From NCBI GenBank assembly GCA_019420525.1, contig JAHZHA010000002.1, forward strand, positions 1 through 16,726: a DNA stretch of 16,726 bases. The letters run 5' to 3'. The notes under the pieces were generated by a model that did no database searches, had not been told where the DNA came from, and saw only the letters and a program-made list of their open reading frames with translations. Below, in pieces: positions 1 through 8,067 of this stretch; the first letter of the stretch is position 1, and every line of letters begins with the position of its first letter. The translations under genes were made by a program, and so were the position numbers. This stretch comes from Bacillota bacterium. GTDB lineage: Bacteria; Bacillota; Clostridia; Peptostreptococcales; Anaerovoracaceae.

Positions 1-21
1 GATACTCCCCTATAAAAATGG

Positions 22-1881
22 CTATTTATCAACTGTTTGTTGTGACATAGCCTTAATTATATTTACCAATGCATCTGCACAACCTTTTGCAGATTTTAAG
101 GTGTAATCGTCAAAGAAATTTTTAGGGTCACATGATCCAATTAAATTGTTCATGCTTGGCTTTACAAAAATTTCCTTAATTGTATCCTGACTAGCTCCGG
201 CCGCTTTTAAAGCTTTTTTGATATAATCTTCCGCGCCTTCACCATTCGTACCATACTGTGTATTGAGAACGTCCACCAGATTTAATTTGATTTCAACTCC
301 CGTAACCGGATTTGCGGCTTTTTCTTCACCACTATAGATATCATTCAGAACGACGGCATAAGCGTCAATTGCTGTCACAATCTTCTCGTTTGATATTCCT
401 ATCGTCTCAATCAGATCTTTGGTGTTTAAATCAATATAGTCATAGAGATTGTTTTCATTAATATCCTTCAATTTAGTTGCAATTTTGCTTACTACCTCCA
501 AAGCGTCCTCTATAGATCCGTTATTATCCCACTCTTTTTTAAACGCATCCTGTGTAGTAACACCTCTGTCAAGTATATCTAAAACTTTGTCAATAAGACC
601 TTCTGCGTATCCGTCAATGTCGTTGGTATCAATAATATCACTTGCTTTAAGCGTTTTTACTGTGACATCCTTTGCCTTAATCTCCTTGGTTTTTGTATCT
701 TCTTCAAAAAATCCGGTGCTTGGCAGAGCATTGATTATTGCAGTTATCTGAGCATAGTCATCACCGCCATCATTTTTTACAAGTTCTTCCGCCAGATTAA
801 TTAATGTGACATCACTCGTATCGATTGCATTCCCTTCCGCATTAAATTCGACTTCATGTAATGCTGATTTAAATGCATCTAATTTTAAACCAGGTATCGT
901 AGTACCTACCGACACCTGATACGTATAAGTCTCTGCAGCGACAACCGAAGATCCGCCGCCACCGCCACCGCCGGAGGATGCCCACTGAGCGGTGAATGCA
1001 GGTGTGCCGTCAGCTGCTTCTGTCACCTTCCAGCCCTTAAACGTATATCCGCTGCGTGTCGGAGCCGGGAGAGTCAGGCTTGCTGTGCCTACAGTGATGG
1101 TGAATTCTGCGTCGTACGTCTTGCCGTCGTACGTGATCTTACCGCCGTTCGGATCGACGGTGAAAGTGTCGCCTTCCTTGACTTCCATCATCACGGTTTT
1201 GCCGTTTTCATCGGTATAAGTGACCGTCAGAACGCCTTCTGCCAGGAAGGTCATTCTCTTCAGAATCGTTGCGGCTTCCGCACGTGTGATCGACTTCAGC
1301 GGCTGGAAGCTTCCGTCTTCGTAGCCCGTCAGAAGTCCGATCTGGCGGCAGTACTCTACAGCATCCTTTGCGTAATCTGAGATGGAGGACGCATCGGTAA
1401 AGCTGTCCACTTTTGCACCGGTTTCAGGTGTCAGACCCGTGGCTTCGCTGTACCATTTCAGGAAACGCTGTGCCAGTACGGCCGTATCCTGACGTGTAAT
1501 CGGATCGTTGGTGCCGAAAGTTCCGTCGCCGTGTCCCTGTACGAGACCTTTTTCAACGCCCCACTGAACGGCGCCGGTGTACCACTGACCGCTCGGAACG
1601 TCGGTAAATTCTGTGACGGCGTTATTGTCTGTCTGGGCGCCTGCCACTCTCGCCATTACCGTAACGAACATCGCCCTTGTCATACTGTCGTTCGGGCTGA
1701 ATGTAGTGGCGCTGGTTCCGTTCATGTAATCTCTTTCCGCTACGAAATCAACGCTGTCGTAATACCAGCTGTCGGCCGCTACGTCGGCAAAGTCTTTCAC
1801 ATCTGCCGCTGAAACGGGAACAACTGTGGCTGTCGCAACCATGGCTGCGCTCAGAATCAATGATATGATTTTCTTTTTCAT
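22..1881 (-). CDS. Secreted SLH-domain surface protein with InlB-type repeat and unknown C-terminal domain
   Basis: This 619-residue protein is probably exported and held on the cell wall. A signal peptide is visible (KKK, then a hydrophobic stretch to VSA at 23-25). Three S-layer homology domains follow at about 28-80, 92-143 and 160-212; the third carries the exact TRAE motif (199-202), while the first has TRAM and the second TRQD. SLH domains of this family bind pyruvylated secondary cell-wall polymers. Residues 218-300 resemble a Listeria-Bacteroides (InlB B) repeat, ending in GYTFKGW and FTAQW. A seven-glycine linker (304-310) leads into a roughly 310-residue, mostly helical-looking domain that I do not recognise. 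The DNA for that last domain (positions 25-951) is visibly more AT-rich than the rest, suggesting module exchange. The ATG is preceded by GGAAGTGGGAAAG. The role of the C-terminal domain (adhesin, enzyme or structural) is unknown. Confidence 0.9.
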   Translation of the reverse strand: MKKKIISLILSAAMVATATVVPVSAADVKDFADVAADSWYYDSVDFVAERDYMNGTSATTFSPNDSMTRAMFVTVMARVAGAQTDNNAVTEFTDVPSGQWYTGAVQWGVEKGLVQGHGDGTFGTNDPITRQDTAVLAQRFLKWYSEATGLTPETGAKVDSFTDASSISDYAKDAVEYCRQIGLLTGYEDGSFQPLKSITRAEAATILKRMTFLAEGVLTVTYTDENGKTVMMEVKEGDTFTVDPNGGKITYDGKTYDAEFTITVGTASLTLPAPTRSGYTFKGWKVTEAADGTPAFTAQWASSGGGGGGGSSVVAAETYTYQVSVGTTIPGLKLDAFKSALHEVEFNAEGNAIDTSDVTLINLAEELVKNDGGDDYAQITAIINALPSTGFFEEDTKTKEIKAKDVTVKTLKASDIIDTNDIDGYAEGLIDKVLDILDRGVTTQDAFKKEWDNNGSIEDALEVVSKIATKLKDINENNLYDYIDLNTKDLIETIGISNEKIVTAIDAYAVVLNDIYSGEEKAANPVTGVEIKLNLVDVLNTQYGTNGEGAEDYIKKALKAAGASQDTIKEIFVKPSMNNLIGSCDPKNFFDDYTLKSAKGCADALVNIIKAMSQQTVDK

Positions 1882-1989
1882 TGCTTTCCCACTTCCTTTT
1901 TTACTTAAAACTTCTGCTTACATTTTATAAAAACCGCCAATGCCTCCTTTCATACGGCGAATTTATAACGAAAAACGATTGAAAAACCA

Positions 1990-2673
1990 TCATCCCAGCT
2001 GTGAAAGGTAGGATGCCTTTTTCAGAGTCTTTTCCTGGTTATAGGAGCTCTGTATCTGATCCGCCAGCGAGGTATCCTGCCCCAGCTCCGTCAGCCGCGC
2101 TCTGAGAGAACTCAGAAGACTGTTCACCTGAGCGTCGCAGGAGCTTTCCAAAGAAGACGCTTGACTTATCTTGGCCGCGACGATGCGTCTTTTGGCTGTG
2201 GCAGTCTGCTGTTCCGCCGGAAGACTGGCGAATTCGCTCTTCGCAGATGAGATCAGCCCGCTGAGCTGGGAAGAATAGCTGCTCCTCAGCACATACAGCG
2301 ACGCGACGATCCGCTGAACCTCAGCATCCTGACTTGCGTCACCTCCGCCGGACGTACCACTGCCCTCTTCCGAACTGCCGATCACCGTATCCACAACATC
2401 TTCTACTTTGAGAGCTCCGCTGACGACAGCATCGATCTGCTCCTGTGTCAGATTCATGTCAGCTATATTGAATTCCTCTGCAACCTGATCGAATTCTTTC
2501 TGATTTTCATCCAATTCCGACTGAATCTCTTCTTCTGACATGCTCTGAGAGTATTTCAGCGCTTTGATGTTATCCCACTGCCAAACCAGCGCTGCACATA
2601 CTGCTGCAAGCAGTATCGCTACAATAATAATTATTATGTAACGTACCTTTACCTTTCTCTTCGCTTTATCCAT
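1990..2673 (-). CDS. Membrane-anchored protein of unknown function (227 aa)
   Basis: I do not recognise this family. A basic N-terminus (KAKRKVKVR) is followed by one strong hydrophobic segment at about 12-31, which should act as an uncleaved anchor with the remainder outside the cell. Residues 40-80 are acidic and helical (MSEEEIQSELDENQKEF), 100-115 form a Gly/Ser linker, and 116-227 are alanine- and serine-rich helices (for example residues 115-145 and 155-205) that could form a coiled coil. The ATG follows an AGGGGG ribosome binding site at about 4 bases. The gene lies 108 bp upstream of the SLH gene on the same strand, so the two could share a transcript, both acting at the envelope. The leader has its own candidate promoters, a palindrome and a hairpin, listed separately. 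Confidence 0.8.
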   Translation of the reverse strand: MDKAKRKVKVRYIIIIIVAILLAAVCAALVWQWDNIKALKYSQSMSEEEIQSELDENQKEFDQVAEEFNIADMNLTQEQIDAVVSGALKVEDVVDTVIGSSEEGSGTSGGGDASQDAEVQRIVASLYVLRSSYSSQLSGLISSAKSEFASLPAEQQTATAKRRIVAAKISQASSLESSCDAQVNSLLSSLRARLTELGQDTSLADQIQSSYNQEKTLKKASYLSQLG

Positions 2674-2688
2674 TTTCCCCCTTCCCCG

Positions 2689-2731
2689 GAATGCGAACCC
2701 GGTTTCCGATTATGCGGAACCCGTTGCATTC
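2689..2731 (-). promoter_or_regulatory. Imperfect hairpin in the leader of the 227-aa membrane protein gene
   Basis: GAATGC (2689-2694) pairs with GCATTC (2726-2731). Inside, GGTTTCCG (2701-2708) pairs with CGGAACC (2715-2721) apart from one bulged T, and further pairs lie between. The hairpin sits immediately upstream of the ribosome binding site (about 2677-2685), so it could influence ribosome access. No aptamer class was recognised. Confidence 0.4.
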
Positions 2732-2745
2732 TGTTAAATTTAACA
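2732..2745. promoter_or_regulatory. Perfect 14-bp palindrome, candidate operator
   Basis: TGTTAAATTTAACA is an exact inverted repeat. It lies just downstream of the candidate -10 element at 2759-2764 and directly next to the leader hairpin, where a bound repressor could block transcription of the membrane-protein gene. The cognate regulator is not identifiable from the sequence. Confidence 0.4.
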
Positions 2746-2758
2746 AGTATTTATTCTT

Positions 2759-2787
2759 ATGATATACTATCTCGCCGCTGTTAGCAA
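2759..2787 (-). promoter_or_regulatory. Candidate sigma-A promoter for the 227-aa membrane protein gene
   Basis: Read on the minus strand, TTGCTA (2782-2787) and TATCAT (2759-2764) are separated by 17 bp. A second candidate further upstream is an extended -10, TGTTATAAT, at 2842-2850, without a convincing -35. The surrounding 2820-2930 stretch is very AT-rich. Which of the two is used cannot be decided by eye. Confidence 0.4.
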
Positions 2788-2962
2788 CCCTTCAGAAGGT
2801 TCATCCTGTCAGAAGAAGCGGCTTTCGTATATATAATTTTTATTATAACAAAAATCGTCCTTTTTTCCATTACATTATTATAAAACTATCTGTAAATATA
2901 TTTTATATATGGTAAAATATTCAAAATCACTTTGTCTGTCAGGCAGAATTTATACGCAGGAA

Positions 2963-2998
2963 TAGAAAACGCCGCAGTTCATTCCGCGGCGTTTTCTA
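2963..2998 (-). terminator. Intrinsic terminator of the leu operon
   Basis: A 13-bp perfect stem (TAGAAAACGCCGC at 2963-2975 with its complement at 2986-2998) closes a 10-base loop. Because the stem has an A-run on one side and a T-run on the other, it could work in both directions. It lies 39 bp beyond the leuB stop codon, as expected for the end of the operon. Confidence 0.8.
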
Positions 2999-3037
2999 CT
3001 CTTCAACTCTGCCTGTGACGCAGATTCGTTTTTCTTC

Positions 3038-4111
3038 CTATTTAATCGCTTCTGCGATGAGTTTTCCGGTCTCAACAGTTCCGTAGACCTTCTCACCCGG
3101 CTTTGCGATATCGCCGGTACGGACTCCGTCGGCCAGTACCTGTTTTACGGCATTTTCGATGGCATCGGCCTCTTTGCCCAGGTTGAAGGTGTAGCGGAGC
3201 ATCATGGCTGCGGAAAGGATCGTCGCCATAGGATTCGCGATGTCTTTTCCGGCGATGTCAGGTGCGCTTCCGTGAATCGGCTCGTACATACCGAAGCTGC
3301 CCTGTGCCAGGGAAGCGGAAGGCAGCATGCCGATGGAGCCCGTCACCTGGCTGGCTTCGTCGGACAGGATGTCTCCGAAGATGTTGCTGGTGAGGATAAC
3401 GTCAAACTGCTTCGGATTTCTCACGATCTGCATGGCGGCGTTGTCCACATAGAAGTGATTCAGTTCCACTTCCGGATATTTTTCCGCCATTTCGGTAACG
3501 ACTCTTCTCCAGAGTCTGGAGCTGTCCAGCACGTTGGCTTTGTCCACGCTGGTGACCTTCTTGTTTCTCTTCATTGCCATGTCGAAAGCCACTTCTGCGA
3601 TGCGTTTTACTTCGCCTTCGGAATACTGTTCCACGTCATATGCGGCAGGACCCATGTCTGTCATCTTCGTGCCTCTTTCGCCGAAATAGATGCCGCCGAT
3701 CAGTTCTCTGACGACTACCATGTCGAGGCCGCCGGATACCAGCTCCGGCTTCAGAGGGCAGGCATCTGCCAGCTCTTCAAACATCATGGCCGGACGGATA
3801 TTGGCGAAGAGTCCCAGTTCCTTACGCAGACCCAGAAGAGCCCGCTCCGGACGGTTGTCACTCGGCTGTTCGTCCCACTTCGGACCGCCTACCGCACCCA
3901 GCAGAACGGCGTCGCTGGCTTTGCAGACGTCGATAGTCTCTTGCGGAAGAGGATGGCCTGTGGCGTCGATGGCGCATCCGCCTGCAAGAACCTCGGTATA
4001 ATTAAATTTATGTCCGTAGATTTCTCCTACTTTATCCAGAGCCAGCATAGCCTGCTCTACGACAGACGGACCGATTCCGTCACCTTTGATGACTGCGATA
4101 TTGAATTCCAT
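3038..4111 (-). CDS. leuB: 3-isopropylmalate dehydrogenase
   Basis: LeuB oxidises and decarboxylates (2R,3S)-3-isopropylmalate with NAD+ to 4-methyl-2-oxopentanoate, the last leucine-specific step before transamination, in the cytoplasm. The 357-residue length is normal. Family signatures visible are the N-terminal VIKGDGIGP (7-15), the substrate arginines around 96-106 and RELIGGIYFG (135-144). The catalytic Lys190 lies in SVDKANVL, Asp223 in YVDNAAM, and the metal-binding Asp247/Asp251 in FGDILSDEASQ. The NAD-binding loop is EPIHGSAPDIAGK (277-289). The frame is open upstream as far as 4393, but that would overlap leuD; the start at 4111 was chosen because GAGGAGG precedes it at the right distance and MEFNIAVIKGDGIGP is the family N-terminus. 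It is the last gene of leuACDB, 23 bp after leuD. Confidence 0.97.
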   Translation of the reverse strand: MEFNIAVIKGDGIGPSVVEQAMLALDKVGEIYGHKFNYTEVLAGGCAIDATGHPLPQETIDVCKASDAVLLGAVGGPKWDEQPSDNRPERALLGLRKELGLFANIRPAMMFEELADACPLKPELVSGGLDMVVVRELIGGIYFGERGTKMTDMGPAAYDVEQYSEGEVKRIAEVAFDMAMKRNKKVTSVDKANVLDSSRLWRRVVTEMAEKYPEVELNHFYVDNAAMQIVRNPKQFDVILTSNIFGDILSDEASQVTGSIGMLPSASLAQGSFGMYEPIHGSAPDIAGKDIANPMATILSAAMMLRYTFNLGKEADAIENAVKQVLADGVRTGDIAKPGEKVYGTVETGKLIAEAIK

Positions 4112-4134
4112 TTTTCCGACCTCCTCTGTGTCTC

Positions 4135-4623
4135 TTATTTTCCCTGCAGCTTGCTTCTCGTGTAGTTTACGAGTCCCTCTTCCGCGATGAGATTTCTCAG
4201 GAATTCGGGAAGCGGCTCCGACTGATACGTCTCGCCCTTCGTATTGTTTGTGATAATACCTGTGGTGAAGTCCACGTCGATGTCGTCGCCGGCGTCGATC
4301 TTCGCCGCCGCTTCCGGACATTCCATGATCGGAAGGCCGATGTTGATGCAGTTTCTGAAGAAGATCCGGGCAAAAGATGTGGCGATGACGCATTTTACGC
4401 CGGATGCCTTGATGGCGATCGGTGCGTGTTCTCTGGAAGAACCGCAGCCGAAGTTTTTATCAGCTACGATAAAATCGCCCTTCATCACTTTTCCGGCAAA
4501 CTGCGCGTCGATGTCTTCCATGCAGTGTTTTGCCAGTTCGTCCGGATCGGACGTGTTGAGATATCTCGCAGGAATGATTACGTCGGTATCGACGTTGTCT
4601 CCGTATTTATATGTAAAACCCAT
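4135..4623 (-). CDS. leuD: 3-isopropylmalate dehydratase small subunit (short, archaeal-type)
   Basis: LeuD is the swivelling small subunit of isopropylmalate isomerase. With LeuC it converts 2-isopropylmalate to 3-isopropylmalate through dehydration and rehydration. At 162 residues it is the short form found in archaea and many Clostridia rather than the roughly 200-residue enterobacterial form. Diagnostic segments are the N-terminal YGDNVDTDVIIPARYL (7-22), the HCMED region (33-37), and the phosphate/substrate loop NFGCGSSREHAP (57-68). The ATG follows AAAGGAAA. The gene lies 20 bp after leuC and 23 bp before leuB, so the genes are co-transcribed. Confidence 0.96.
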   Translation of the reverse strand: MGFTYKYGDNVDTDVIIPARYLNTSDPDELAKHCMEDIDAQFAGKVMKGDFIVADKNFGCGSSREHAPIAIKASGVKCVIATSFARIFFRNCINIGLPIMECPEAAAKIDAGDDIDVDFTTGIITNNTKGETYQSEPLPEFLRNLIAEEGLVNYTRSKLQGK

Positions 4624-4643
4624 ATCGATTTCCTTTCTTTTCC

Positions 4644-5903
4644 CTATAATTCATCAGGTCCGGCGATTTTTCCGGCTACAGCTGACGCTGCCGCCACTGC
4701 CGGGCTGGCCAGATATACTTCCGATTCCACGTGGCCCATACGTCCCACAAAATTTCTGTTGGTCGTTGCTACAGCTTTTTCTCCGGCTGCCAGGATACCC
4801 ATGTGGCCTCCCAGACAAGGTCCGCAGGTCGGCGTGGAGAATACAGCGCCGGCATCGATGAATGCTTCCGCATAGCCTCTTCTGATGGCTTCCTTATATA
4901 CGTTCTGAGTACCCGGGAAGATGATGCATCTCACGTTGTCGGCCACTTTTCTGCCTTTCAGAATTTTTGCTGCCGCCTCCATGTCTTCGATGTTTCCGTT
5001 TGTACAGGAGCCGATGACCACCTGATCGATAGTAATATCGCCTACTTCATCGATGGTTCTCGTATTTTCCGGAAGATGAGGGAATGCCACCGTCGGTCTG
5101 ATCTCGGAGAGATCGATGACGATGGTCTCATCGTATTCCGCATCTTCATCAGCTTTGAATACCCGCGGCTCTCTCTTGGCTCTGTCCTTCAGGTATTCCA
5201 TGGTGATCTCGTCCACCTCGAAGATTCCGTTCTTGGCGCCCGCTTCGATGGCCATGTTCGCCATGGTGAGACGGTCGGACATCTTCAGATGCTTCAGACC
5301 TTCGCCGGTAAATTCCATTGACTTGTATCTTGCGCCTTCCACGCCGATCATGCCGATGATGTGGAGGATGATGTCCTTGCCGCTGACCCAGCCCTGAGGC
5401 TGACCCTTCAGTTCAAATTTGATGGCGGAAGGGACCTTGAACCAGGATACGCCTCTTGCCATTCCTGCGGCGATATCGGTAGAACCCATTCCCGTGGAAA
5501 ATGCTCCCAGAGCACCATACGTACAGGTGTGAGAATCGGCACCGATAACGACGTCGCCTGCTACCACAAGACCCTGTTCCGGCAGGAGAGCATGTTCGAT
5601 ACCTACTCTTCCCACTTCAAAATAGTTTGTCAGTTCCTGCGCTCTGGCGAATTCTCTTACAATTTTGCACTGTTCTGCAGCCTTGATATCCTTATTCGGT
5701 GTGAAGTGGTCCGGGATCAGATAGACTCTGTCCTTATCGAAAACCTCCTCTGCACCCATGGCCGGCAGATTTTTGATGGCCACCGGACCGGTGATGTCGT
5801 TTGCCAGAACGGCGTCCAGCTTCGCTTCGATAAACTGGCCTGCCTTAACCGAGTCGAGTCCCGCATGAGCTGCGAGAATCTTCTGTGTCATGGTCATTCC
5901 CAT
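4644..5903 (-). CDS. leuC: 3-isopropylmalate dehydratase large subunit (archaeal-type)
   Basis: LeuC carries the [4Fe-4S] cluster of isopropylmalate isomerase and works as a complex with LeuD in the leucine pathway. The 419 residues match the short LeuC/homoaconitase-like family. The three cluster cysteines are visible: Cys300 in GSCTNG, and Cys360 and Cys363 in TCGPCLGGHMG. Other aconitase-family landmarks are DHFTPNKD (65-72) and GADSHTCTYGALGAFSTGMG (121-140). The start chosen is the first ATG (MGMTMTQKILAAHAG), which has AAAGGAAG eight bases upstream; an internal Met at residue 3 or 5 is a less well spaced alternative. It follows leuA after a 184-bp spacer that contains a hairpin and a weak promoter-like sequence. 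Confidence 0.97.
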   Translation of the reverse strand: MGMTMTQKILAAHAGLDSVKAGQFIEAKLDAVLANDITGPVAIKNLPAMGAEEVFDKDRVYLIPDHFTPNKDIKAAEQCKIVREFARAQELTNYFEVGRVGIEHALLPEQGLVVAGDVVIGADSHTCTYGALGAFSTGMGSTDIAAGMARGVSWFKVPSAIKFELKGQPQGWVSGKDIILHIIGMIGVEGARYKSMEFTGEGLKHLKMSDRLTMANMAIEAGAKNGIFEVDEITMEYLKDRAKREPRVFKADEDAEYDETIVIDLSEIRPTVAFPHLPENTRTIDEVGDITIDQVVIGSCTNGNIEDMEAAAKILKGRKVADNVRCIIFPGTQNVYKEAIRRGYAEAFIDAGAVFSTPTCGPCLGGHMGILAAGEKAVATTNRNFVGRMGHVESEVYLASPAVAAASAVAGKIAGPDEL

Positions 5904-5963
5904 AATATATTCTTCCTTTCTTTTCTGTATTTTCTTCTTCCTCTCCGCCGTCGCCCGGCAGAG

Positions 5964-6005
5964 GAACGTTTTTTCTTTCGCTCCGTTTCTTCCGAGGAAA
6001 CGTTC
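5964..6005 (-). repeat. Inverted repeat in the leuA-leuC spacer
   Basis: GAACGTTT (5964-5971) and AAACGTTC (5998-6005) are exact inverted repeats. Overlapping the right arm is a near-palindrome, GTTTCTTCCGAGGAAAC (5985-6001), which can form its own small hairpin. No U-tract follows on the minus strand, so this is not an obvious terminator; it may affect mRNA processing or stability between leuA and leuC. Confidence 0.4.
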
Positions 6006-6087
6006 TTTCTATTTTATCACAGAAATGCGGTATGCTATTGTAAAATTCTGTCCCCCGCAGATCTGCGCGCTTCTGAGTCGGCAGCCG

Positions 6088-7614
6088 CTACTGCGCGGTG
6101 TGGCTTTCCTCGTAGAGCATCTTGTTGACGGCGTTGATATATGCCATCAGGCTGGCTTCCAGGACGTCAGTGCTGATTCCTCTTCCCTGTGATGTCAGAC
6201 CGTTTTCTTCATCTTTTATGAGAACGGTGGCGTCACCCAGGGCATCTTTGCCTTCCGTATTGGAGAGGATGCGGAAGTCTTCCAGATGGAGCTTTTTGCC
6301 CACGATCTTTTCTATACTGTTGAAAGCGGCATCCAGAGGGCCGTCTCCGCTTCCGATTTTTTCAACCAGCTTTCCGTCTTTGCTGAGACGTACGACGGCC
6401 GTATTGGTGATGGTGTTTCCGCTGTTGACAGCGAAACGGTCGAGAGAGTAGACTTTCGGAATCTTTACACTCTCCTTGGTGACGATGGCTTCGATATCGC
6501 TGTCGTAAATCTGTTTTTTCTTGTCGGCCAGTTCCTTGAACTTGATGAACGCTGTATTGAGATCTTCTTCGCTGATTTCGTATCCCAGCTCCTTGATTCT
6601 TGCCTGGAGCGCATGCTTGCCGGAATGTTTGCCCAAAACGAGATTCTTTTCTGTGATGCCGATGGATTCCGGCGTCATGATCTCGTATGTCTGTTTGTTT
6701 TTCAGCACGCCGTCCTGATGGATGCCCGCTTCATGAGCGAATGCATTTTCTCCTACGATCGCTTTATTCGGCTGAACCTTGACGCCGGTGATACGGGAGA
6801 GCATCTTGGAGGAGCGCATGATTTCCTGCGTGACGATTCTCGTATCCGCCTGATAGAGATCTTTTCTCGTCTTCATTGCCATGGTAATTTCTTCCAGGGA
6901 TGCGTTTCCGGCCCGTTCTCCGATTCCGTTGATGGTACATTCCAGCTGCGTGGCGCCGGCCCGGACAGCTGCCAGAGAGTTAGCTACCGCCAGACCCAGG
7001 TCATTGTGACAGTGAACGGAAATATCCACATTATCGAGTGCAGGACATTTTTCTCTGATCTCCGTCAGGAAAGCGAAATATTCCTCCGGCGTGGTATATC
7101 CTACGGTATCCGGAATATTGATCGTGGTGGCGCCCGCACGGATCACGCGGTCGAAGATTTTCGCCAGGAAATCCGTATCACTTCTCGTGGCATCTTCCGC
7201 CGAAAATTCGATATCGGAAACATACTTTTTCGCATGTTTCACCATCGCCTCTGCGCTCTCCATAACCGCTTCCGGCTTCATCAGAAGTTTGTATTCCATA
7301 TGGATAGGCGATGTGGCGATGAATGTGTGAATTCTCGGGGATACAGCATCTTTGACAGCCTCATATGCTCTGTCGATATCCGCCGGAAGCGCTCTGGCCA
7401 GACTGGCAACCGTACAGTTTTTCAGAGTTTCTGCTATGGTTTTTACCGACAGGAAATCTCCCGGCGAAGATGCCGCGAATCCCGCTTCTATGATATCCAC
7501 ATTGAGACGCTCCAGCTGCTTCGCCATCTCAATCTTTTCCTTCAGGTTCATGCTGCAGCCCGGTGACTGCTCGCCGTCACGAAGAGTCGTGTCAAAGATT
7601 TTAATCTGCTTCAT
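6088..7614 (-). CDS. leuA: 2-isopropylmalate synthase
   Basis: LeuA condenses acetyl-CoA with 2-oxoisovalerate to give 2-isopropylmalate, the committed and leucine-inhibited step of leucine synthesis. The 508 residues fit the bacterial LeuA family. The N-terminal TIM barrel opens with FDTTLRDGEQSPG (7-19), in which Asp13 binds the divalent metal. The HCHNDLG motif (His201, His203) and GIGERAGNASLEE (230-242, with Asn237) complete the metal site and family signature. A linker with AHEAGIHQDG (293-302) follows, and about 385-500 form the C-terminal regulatory domain (NSGN, IGSGDGPLDAAFNSI, QGRGISTDVLEAS) that in homologues binds leucine. Homocitrate synthase or citramalate synthase are related, but the leuCDB neighbours and the leucine T-box favour LeuA. 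AGGAGG (7622-7627) precedes the ATG. Confidence 0.97.
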   Translation of the reverse strand: MKQIKIFDTTLRDGEQSPGCSMNLKEKIEMAKQLERLNVDIIEAGFAASSPGDFLSVKTIAETLKNCTVASLARALPADIDRAYEAVKDAVSPRIHTFIATSPIHMEYKLLMKPEAVMESAEAMVKHAKKYVSDIEFSAEDATRSDTDFLAKIFDRVIRAGATTINIPDTVGYTTPEEYFAFLTEIREKCPALDNVDISVHCHNDLGLAVANSLAAVRAGATQLECTINGIGERAGNASLEEITMAMKTRKDLYQADTRIVTQEIMRSSKMLSRITGVKVQPNKAIVGENAFAHEAGIHQDGVLKNKQTYEIMTPESIGITEKNLVLGKHSGKHALQARIKELGYEISEEDLNTAFIKFKELADKKKQIYDSDIEAIVTKESVKIPKVYSLDRFAVNSGNTITNTAVVRLSKDGKLVEKIGSGDGPLDAAFNSIEKIVGKKLHLEDFRILSNTEGKDALGDATVLIKDEENGLTSQGRGISTDVLEASLMAYINAVNKMLYEESHTAQ

Positions 7615-7712
7615 GGTTTTTCCTCCTGTTTCCGTTTCCTTATTTATCCTTCTTCTGCTTTTTCGCTGTTTGCCTCACCGCATCTGTCGCCGGATATAAC
7701 GGCAGCGGCAAT

Positions 7713-7750
7713 AAAAAAATCCCTGAAGCCACTTTCTGTGACTCCAGGGA
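7713..7750 (-). terminator. Regulated terminator of the leu T-box leader
   Basis: A 13-bp stem (TCCCTGGAGTCAC on the minus strand pairs with GTGGCTTCAGGGA) closes an AGAAA loop and is followed by seven T residues. Its 5' arm follows the T-box core closely, the usual arrangement in which antiterminator and terminator are mutually exclusive. Confidence 0.93.
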
Positions 7751-8043
7751 CGATAATTTTCATGATTACCGCGGTACCACCCTGCTTACTGCATCGATAC
7801 GCAATCGCTCTGAGGTTCTGACAAACCCGAGGCCGAGATAACGGGGCCGTCCGTCATTCCATACTCGCCTTTCCCCGCTTTGAAATCGCGCAGGAAATCC
7901 GCGGAAAATGCTCCGCCGCTTTCCGGAATGCTGCTCGGGAGTGAGACTGACTTATGCTGTGTGCCGGACTTTCAGCAGCCGCCGGCTCTCTGTGACACAG
8001 GGAACAAATCGGTATCTCCGTCTTCGCATTTGACTTTTTCAGT

Positions 8044-8067
8044 GTTCAGCGCATCGCGGCGCTAAAC
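8044..8067 (-). repeat. Extra 5' hairpin in front of T-box Stem I
   Basis: GTTTAGCGC and GCGCTGAAC on the minus strand form a 9-bp stem (one G-U pair) with a six-base loop at the predicted extreme 5' end of the leader, upstream of Stem I. It may protect the 5' end of the RNA; it has no T-box sequence feature. Confidence 0.5.

Noticed and set aside
1882..1989. Promoter for the SLH gene and an 11-codon upstream frame (MKGGIGGFYKM)
   Set aside because: TATAAA-like -10 strings exist but none has a matching -35 at proper spacing, and the mini-frame has no RBS.
3272..4165. Long plus-strand open frame opposite leuB
   Set aside because: It is a reverse-strand shadow of a highly conserved gene, with no RBS and Cys/His/Arg-rich composition typical of antisense frames. 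The same applies to long antisense frames at 5361-6128, 6286-7566 and 15258-16232.
4112..4393. In-frame extension of leuB upstream to 4393
   Set aside because: It would overlap most of leuD in another frame, reads as Arg/His-rich nonsense, and the ATG at 4111 has a strong RBS and the family N-terminus.
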